From the NCBI RefSeq assembly GCF_020497125.1, contig NC_059072.1, forward strand, positions 69,509,697-69,573,696: DNA of 64,000 nucleotides, written 5' to 3'. This document shows, in pieces, positions 58,895 through 64,000 of the stretch. A program made the position numbers and the translations under genes. How positions within the stretch are numbered: position 1 is the first letter of the stretch; every line of letters begins with the position of its first letter. The notes beneath the pieces were generated by a model that saw nothing but the letters and a program-made list of their open reading frames with translations, made no database searches and was not told where the DNA came from. This DNA is from Mauremys mutica (Eukaryota > Chordata > Testudines > Geoemydidae).

Positions 58895-59212
58895 TTAGTT
58901 TCTCTGCAATGGCCTTATCTTTGAGTGCTCCTTTAGCATCTTGATTTTTTTCAGTGGCCCCACTGGTTCTTTAGCAGGCTTCCTGCTTCTGATGTACTTT
59001 TTTCTTTTTTTTTTTTTGCTATTAGTTTTTGAGTTTTTGGCTAGCTGTTCTTCAAATTCTTTTTTGGCCTTCCTAATTATATTTTTACATTTCATTTGCC
59101 AGATTTTATGCTTCTTTCCATTTTCCTCATTACGATTTAACTTCCACTTTTTAAAGGATATCTTTTTGCCTCTCACTGCTTCTTTTACTTTGTCGTTTAG
59201 CCACGGTGGCAC
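58895..59212 (-). pseudogene. CR1 linker between endonuclease and RT
   Basis: A Lys-rich frame of 105 codons starting PPWLNDKVKEAVRGKK, the segment that follows the endonuclease in CR1 ORF2. A poly-lysine stretch comes from a poly-T run on the plus strand near 59005. Confidence 0.8.
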
Positions 59213-59393
59213 TTTTTTGGTTATCTAACTGTTTTTTAATTTGCGGTATACATTTTAAATTAAGCCTCAGTTATGGTGTCTTTAAAAAAATCCCATGCAC
59301 TTCGCATGGATTTCCCTTTTGGCGCTGTACCTTTTAATATCTGTTTAACTAACCACTTCATTTTTGTGTAGTCCCCCTTTCTGAAATTAAATG

Positions 59394-59576
59394 CTATAGT
59401 GTTGGGCTGCTGTGGTGTTTTTTCCCCACCACAGTGATGTTAAATTTAATTATATTATGGTCACTATTACCAAGCGGTCCAGCTATATTCACCTCTTGGA
59501 CCAGATCCTGTGCTCCACTTAGGACTAAATCAAGAATTGCCTCTGCTCTTGTAGGTTCCAAGACTAGCTGCTCCAA
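59394..59576 (-). pseudogene. CR1 endonuclease C-terminus
   Basis: A frame with EPTRAEAILDLVLS and PLGNSDHNIIKFNI. The SDH motif is the conserved histidine-containing end of APE-type endonucleases. Confidence 0.85.
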
Positions 59577-59829
59577 GAAGCAGTCATTTAAGGTGTCAAG
59601 AAACTTTATCTCTGCATCCTGTCCTGAGGTGACATGTACCCAGTCAATATGGGGGATAGTTGAAATCCCCGATTATTATTGAGTTTTTTATTTTAATAGC
59701 CTCATCTCCCTGAGCATTTCACAGTCACTATCACCATCCTGGTCAGGTGGTCGGTAATATATCCCTACTGCTATATTCCTATGTGCTGTCCTGAATGCTT
59801 TCCTGAATCAAGGCCTTCAACAGTGTTTG

Positions 59830-62140
59830 AGAATGCAGTACGGAATTTGACACATACATAGTGGAATTCAAAGGGCCTGATTCAAAGCCCATTAAAGTCA
59901 ATAGAAATACTCCCAGAGATGTCAGCGGCTTTTGGATCAGCCCCAAAGACTGCTGTTCAAACCATATCAGTTTTTATGAATTTTTTTTTGTTTTAGGCAA
60001 GAACAAAAGTCATGAGTCCACTGTGGTCATTCTCACTGAACATAAATGCTTGTTATCTTTCTTTCGCTGTCATGCACGAAAGGCTCTCCTAATAGCCACA
60101 GCATTCTGTTTTGACATTTCACCACAAAGTAGTTCCTAACTTCACAGCAACAGCAGCAAGTGAACTTTTGTGGCATAAACAGATACAACTTTAGATAATG
60201 CTTTCCCAGCCAGAAGGCCGATTACATCTGAATCAGTTAGCTACATACTCTTGGAAATATTCTAATTCTCACTGACAGCAGTTTTATTATCTAAATTAAG
60301 AGTTCTCCCAGGCTGAGGATATTGAGTTCCAGTTCCAATAGTTTAGGAGCATTGTGACCGCTTTCTCTCTGTGTTTTCCATTTTTCTTCCAAGTCATCAC
60401 GGATGTGAATGGCAACATGCCCATGATGTAAAGGCAAAAGGCATGTTTACCTACTAAGAATTCAGCTTTCCTATACATTCCTCAGGGTCACAGCATCATT
60501 ATTTTTGACTTTGTGTTTGACTCCCATTGAGTAGAGGGTGTTGAAACATTTCTCAATAGTTACACAACCAATTCCCTTTAGCAAAAATAACAACACAAGC
60601 AGGACAAACAGTAACAATTGTGTCCAGCTAGGCTTCTTCAATTAAAAAATGTAGTCATCTTCTGTTGCTCTGATTTATTATAAATGTTTAGTTATGTATG
60701 TGCAAGCCAGTTTTATTTGCAGAGCTAATTATCCACAGCTCCTATTAAACTGAGTGATATAACTGAAGTTTTATCAGGTTTATATCTCATCTTATTGCAG
60801 TTCTTCCTGTAGTATTATGCTGCCCTAAAAGTATAGGGCCAAATCGTGATTCCCTTATCATTTACTCAAAAGTGTTGTTGATTTCAATATTGATTTTCCT
60901 GAATCACATTTTAAATCAGAATGCCAGAAAACTGAATTATATTTCAATATTTAGATATCTCTGGTACCACTGAGTAAATAGTTTAAATTAAGCAGTTTCT
61001 TCTGATCTTCCACTTAAACATCTAATTGTCCACATCATCTTCATAAACACACATTAACAGAGGTCAGTTCCATGCCTGATCTCTTCTCAAGCAGCTAAGA
61101 GCAGCTCCTGTGTTATCATCCTGCCAGTTACACTAAATGCTGCTTTCTATTGTGTTTTATTATTCATAAAAGCAGAACTGTACTAGATGTCAATTAGTGT
61201 AGCTCACCAGCAGTATGCACATCACAACCCCACCAAGGACAGAGAAGTCAAAACCTGAAATAAAGAATACAGTTGTGCTCAGATTTTGTAATTGCTCATC
61301 ATTTTCGAGTCACAGGCCAAACTCAGGCTTCTCACAGCAAATCAATCACTAATGTTCTGGAATTGTCAGCTGTCCTTTGAAGGAGGAAAGAAAGTTCATA
61401 ACTGCTCCCAGTGGCCCTGAGATGTTGGAAAGCATGCAGGCTGCATTTAGCCATGCAAGCTTGTACTTTTTTAGCTCTATCCCCACTTGCTCGTTTAGGA
61501 CACAGAGCTCTGAGGAAAATACTACAGGACTCAAGTAAAAGCATGTTATAAAGGCTGGACCCTTAAGAGGGCAGTAGGTATCTCAGTTATAGCGTATATA
61601 TCCATCCTCAAAAATCAAATAGTCCCACTATATCATATATATGATTAATCTGTTAAATCACCCTAATGCTGTCCTAATTAAATTCAGCATCTGACTAGAA
61701 CCTAAGGCTTACTGTTTAAGGGTCAGTTCCTAGATCCTGTACTCAAAATGAGTAGTACATTACGTTGTGAGTAGCCCTATGGGCTATGCACCCACTAAGG
61801 CACTACTTAGTTTAAGGATGGCAGAATCTGATCCCTCATAACATTTTTTTAAAGGGCTCAGTTTTATTTCAGCGGCTGTGACAGAAAAGACCAGAATCTG
61901 GTGTGGGAGCCCTGACGTGGAGATGGAAGACTTCCTCCCCCAGTGGAACTGCCAACATAGGCAGATAATGGTACTGGCTCTGCCCTTTAATGAGTGAATC
62001 TACAGCCAAGGCATAAGAAGGCAGGCTGAACAGCAGGGGTTCCTATATGGATGGGATTCATCCTTGAGAGAGGAGACAGGTTTTGTACAGATGCCCTCTA
62101 GCAGGGGGTTCCACACAGGAGGACAATTTTTTTAAGTTCT
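59830..62140. other. No gene seen
   Basis: AT-rich noncoding sequence. Old-repeat phrases near 59875-59950 and 60835-60910, nothing definable. Confidence 0.5.
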
Positions 62141-62149
62141 CAGTGTGGC

Positions 62150-62460
62150 TGTTACAAATGTTTGTCTAAAATTTTTCATCAGAAAATATCAGATGCACAT
62201 AACAAATGCAAATGTTCATGGACACTCTCTCATTTCCTGATTTTTCTTTTTATTATTTTTATTTTATTTTATTATCAGAAATGCACAACCTCCCAGAATG
62301 TTGGTTTTCAGCAGACAATTTTTAGAACCCATAAACCAAACAAAGTTGGTTTTCAAGTTTTGTGGAGTTTTTTGATGAGAAGTCAACATTTTTGACTGAA
62401 CATTTTGACAAAAACAAAATATCATTTTCATTGACACTTTCCATGAGTGTGTGTTTTAGG
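62150..62460. repeat. Possible copy of the AT-rich repeat
   Basis: 'aaaatttttcatcagaaaat' and 'ttttgacaaaaacaaaatatc' share the texture of 7580-7945. Alignment is weak. Confidence 0.3.
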
Positions 62461-62469
62461 GGGAGGGGA

Positions 62470-63016
62470 AGCCACCCAGATCTAGTGCTCAGAGCTCTGC
62501 TCATGGAGATTGCACTGCAGTTAAGTTGAATCCACACAACCCCAAGCCAGACAGGCCCCTCCACTTCCTTGGCCAGCACTGCCCATACCTGGGGCAGCAT
62601 TGACTGGCTGCAGGCCTGTCTTAGAGAAGAGGTTGCCATGTCTTGCACTGCTCAAGACCCCCAGGTGAATTTCTGCCATCAGTGGCTTATGCCAGCAGTA
62701 GCCTGGGTAATTTAGGGCTCACTCTAGTCTGAAGCTTTTAAACTCCCATAAGTAAGCATCTTGTACCATTAGCAAAGCTTGCCACACTCTGCTTAGTTAT
62801 CAGTGGCCAGTGCTGTCTATATAACAAAGCATTTCAGAGAAAACATGCCGCATTATGACATGGGTATTGAATTGATTGACTAGTTGCTACTTGAAAGGAT
62901 TTTATTGTAGGCCCAATTAGAGCTCAAGGCATTGTGCAAGCAATGTAACACCAGAGTCAGCAGCAAAAAGAAAATTGGTTTTCTGAGACTTCTGCTCTCT
63001 AAAGTAAATGACAGAC
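62470..63016. other. No gene seen
   Basis: Noncoding sequence without a recognised repeat. Confidence 0.45.
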
Positions 63017-63030
63017 TTTAAGAAAGGAGA

Positions 63031-63172
63031 GGTTTCAGAGTAGCAGCCGTGTTAGTCTGTATCCGCAAAAAAAACAGGAGTACTTGTGGCACCTTAAAGA
63101 CTAACAAATTTATTGTAGCATGAGCTTTCGTGAGCTAGTCTTTAAGGTGCCACAAGTACTCCTGTTTTTTTT
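63031..63172 (-). mobile_element. Folded-back retroelement insertion (Penelope-like, tentative)
   Basis: On the minus strand the element's 3' end is 'ctgctactctgaaacc'. Arms 63067-63103 and 63136-63172 are a perfect 37-bp inverted repeat around a 32-base loop. The insertion is bounded by 'tttaagaaaggaga' on both sides (63017-63030 and 63170-63183, the last overlapping the T run), so the inversion came in with the insertion or arose inside it. Inverted, truncated ends are common in Penelope-like elements; the family call is an inference. Confidence 0.75.
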
Positions 63173-63732
63173 AAGAAAGGAGAGCGACTCATTTGATCCA
63201 ATCCCACAACACACACTCTCATGCAAGTAACCCCTACACATACAAGCAGCCCCATCGTCATCAGTCAGATGACTATTCCTTTGAGCGAGCACTACTGGAG
63301 CCCATTATTTTTGCACAGCCTGGAGGGTGTTCTGGCTGGTAATCTGTACAGAAAGCTAACCGAATAAAAAAAAAGTCTGACTCCGAAGGTTAGGACTGGT
63401 TTATGGCTGGTACAGTACGCTCACTCGAGCGCCAGCAATAAAAGGACACCATTGCGCCTGTGCTCATTAATTATTTATTACCAGAAATCTGTACCTCTGA
63501 ACCATTTCTGCAGAAGGAACAACATGGCATTTACAATAATTCATCAAACGCAGATGCTCTCACATTCCCTCTAAAACTATAAACAGAAATGCCAGATGTC
63601 CAGATAGGCTCAGGGAAGTCTTGATTTATTAGAACTGCTCTTACTATTTAAAAGGGCTTATGTGGAAAGCTCAGGAAATTGATGCAGGGAAGAAATAATG
63701 AGTAACTCAGGAACACACATCCTATTTTTTAA

Positions 63733-64000
63733 AAAAACAAAAAGTCCTTGTGGTACCTTAGAGACTAACAAATTTATTTGGGCATAAGCTTTCGTGGGCT
63801 ATAACCCACTTTATCAGATGCATGGAGTGAAAAATACAGTAGGCAGGTATAAATATACAGCACATGAAAAGCTGGGATTTGCCTTACCAACTGGGGGGTC
63901 AATGCTAACGAGGCCAATTCAATCAGTGTGGATGTGGCCCATTCCCAACAGTTGACAAGAAGGGGTGAGTATCAACAGAGGAAAAATTACTTTTTGTAGT
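63733..64000 (-). mobile_element. Second copy of the Penelope-like repeat, cut by the window edge
   Basis: It shares 'cttgtggtaccttagagact', 'aacaaatttatttgggcata' and 'agctttcgtgggct' with 63080-63135, then extends to the right, where the folded copy does not. Minus orientation as in the first copy. The outer 'cagactaacacgg' end is missing; the copy starts in an A-rich run. Confidence 0.7.
63782..63821 (-). ncRNA. Hammerhead-ribozyme-like core, probably inactive
   Basis: The minus strand reads GCAU, CUGAUAA, A, a stem (GUGGGU / GCCCAC with loop UAUA), GAAA, GCUU, AUGC. Hammerhead order is stem I, CUGANGA, stem II, GAAA, short stem III, UH, stem I; GCAU and AUGC pair exactly as stem I. Deviations: CUGAUAA has A for the required G, one extra A precedes stem II, and stem III is only AG/CU with no loop, so it would need a dimer. 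Hammerheads are known in Penelope-like elements. Confidence 0.3.

Larger units (their letters stand above)
57147..59825 (-). mobile_element. CR1 LINE, 2.7 kb, longest copy in the window
   Basis: On the minus strand, from right to left: endonuclease C-terminus, linker, reverse transcriptase, C-terminal domain and 3' UTR. The plus-strand left edge 'ataagaatggccatactggg' matches 13478, so the 3' ends agree. Frames are broken at several points. The RT catalytic block reads FADDTKL (58066-58077), intact. The 5' endonuclease half and ORF1 are missing. A (TTTG)n tract sits at about 57380-57400. Confidence 0.95.

Overview
This window looks like nuclear DNA of a turtle, most likely a cryptodiran (hidden-necked) one. 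I find no host protein-coding gene, rRNA, tRNA gene or CRISPR array. The evidence is the repeat content: CR1 LINE copies with the reptile/bird 8-bp terminal repeats, a tRNA-headed SINE of the turtle Cry I type (37273-37455), MIR-like CORE-SINEs, L2-like tails, many short hAT-type elements, and retroviral-type LTRs. All open reading frames with a recognisable domain are broken LINE proteins. The other ORFs are short, lack domains and often overlap repeats or their antisense strands. The window reads as intergenic or deep-intronic sequence; which of the two cannot be told from sequence alone.

Layout. 1-1050: old LTR-like repeat. 2460-4100: MIR-like repeat split by a 199-bp hAT element, then a second hAT element. 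8059-9120: 3' end of a CR1 on the minus strand. 10007-10560: second copy of the first LTR-like family. 11953-12710: tail of a non-LTR retrotransposon. 14630-16346: an LTR with TATA and AATAAA signals carrying a hAT insertion, then another hAT. 18346-22737: the densest nest, with a repeat split by a 1.2-kb LTR, a CR1 split by a Tigger-like TA-flanked element, and a hAT element with a perfect 8-bp duplication. 25509-31508: LTR, the best-preserved LINE (28150-30615, RTE-like, 298-codon RT frame) and a 635-bp inverted-repeat element. 36004-37715: a composite element, a plus-strand CR1 and the Cry I SINE. 41835-45733: L2-like tail, MIR-like piece, LTR, and a repeat holding five tRNA-like modules in mixed orientation. 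50658-51260: clean solo LTR. 57147-59825: the longest CR1. 63031-64000: two copies of a Penelope-like (tentative) repeat, one folded back on itself.

No gene system operates here. The interest lies in the record of transposition: several insertions can be dated relative to one another because they interrupt named repeats, and a few have exact empty sites either reconstructed in place or preserved in a second copy in the window. Two structures are less routine: the alternating tRNA-like array near 44.4-44.9 kb, and a hammerhead-ribozyme-like core on the minus strand near 63.8 kb.
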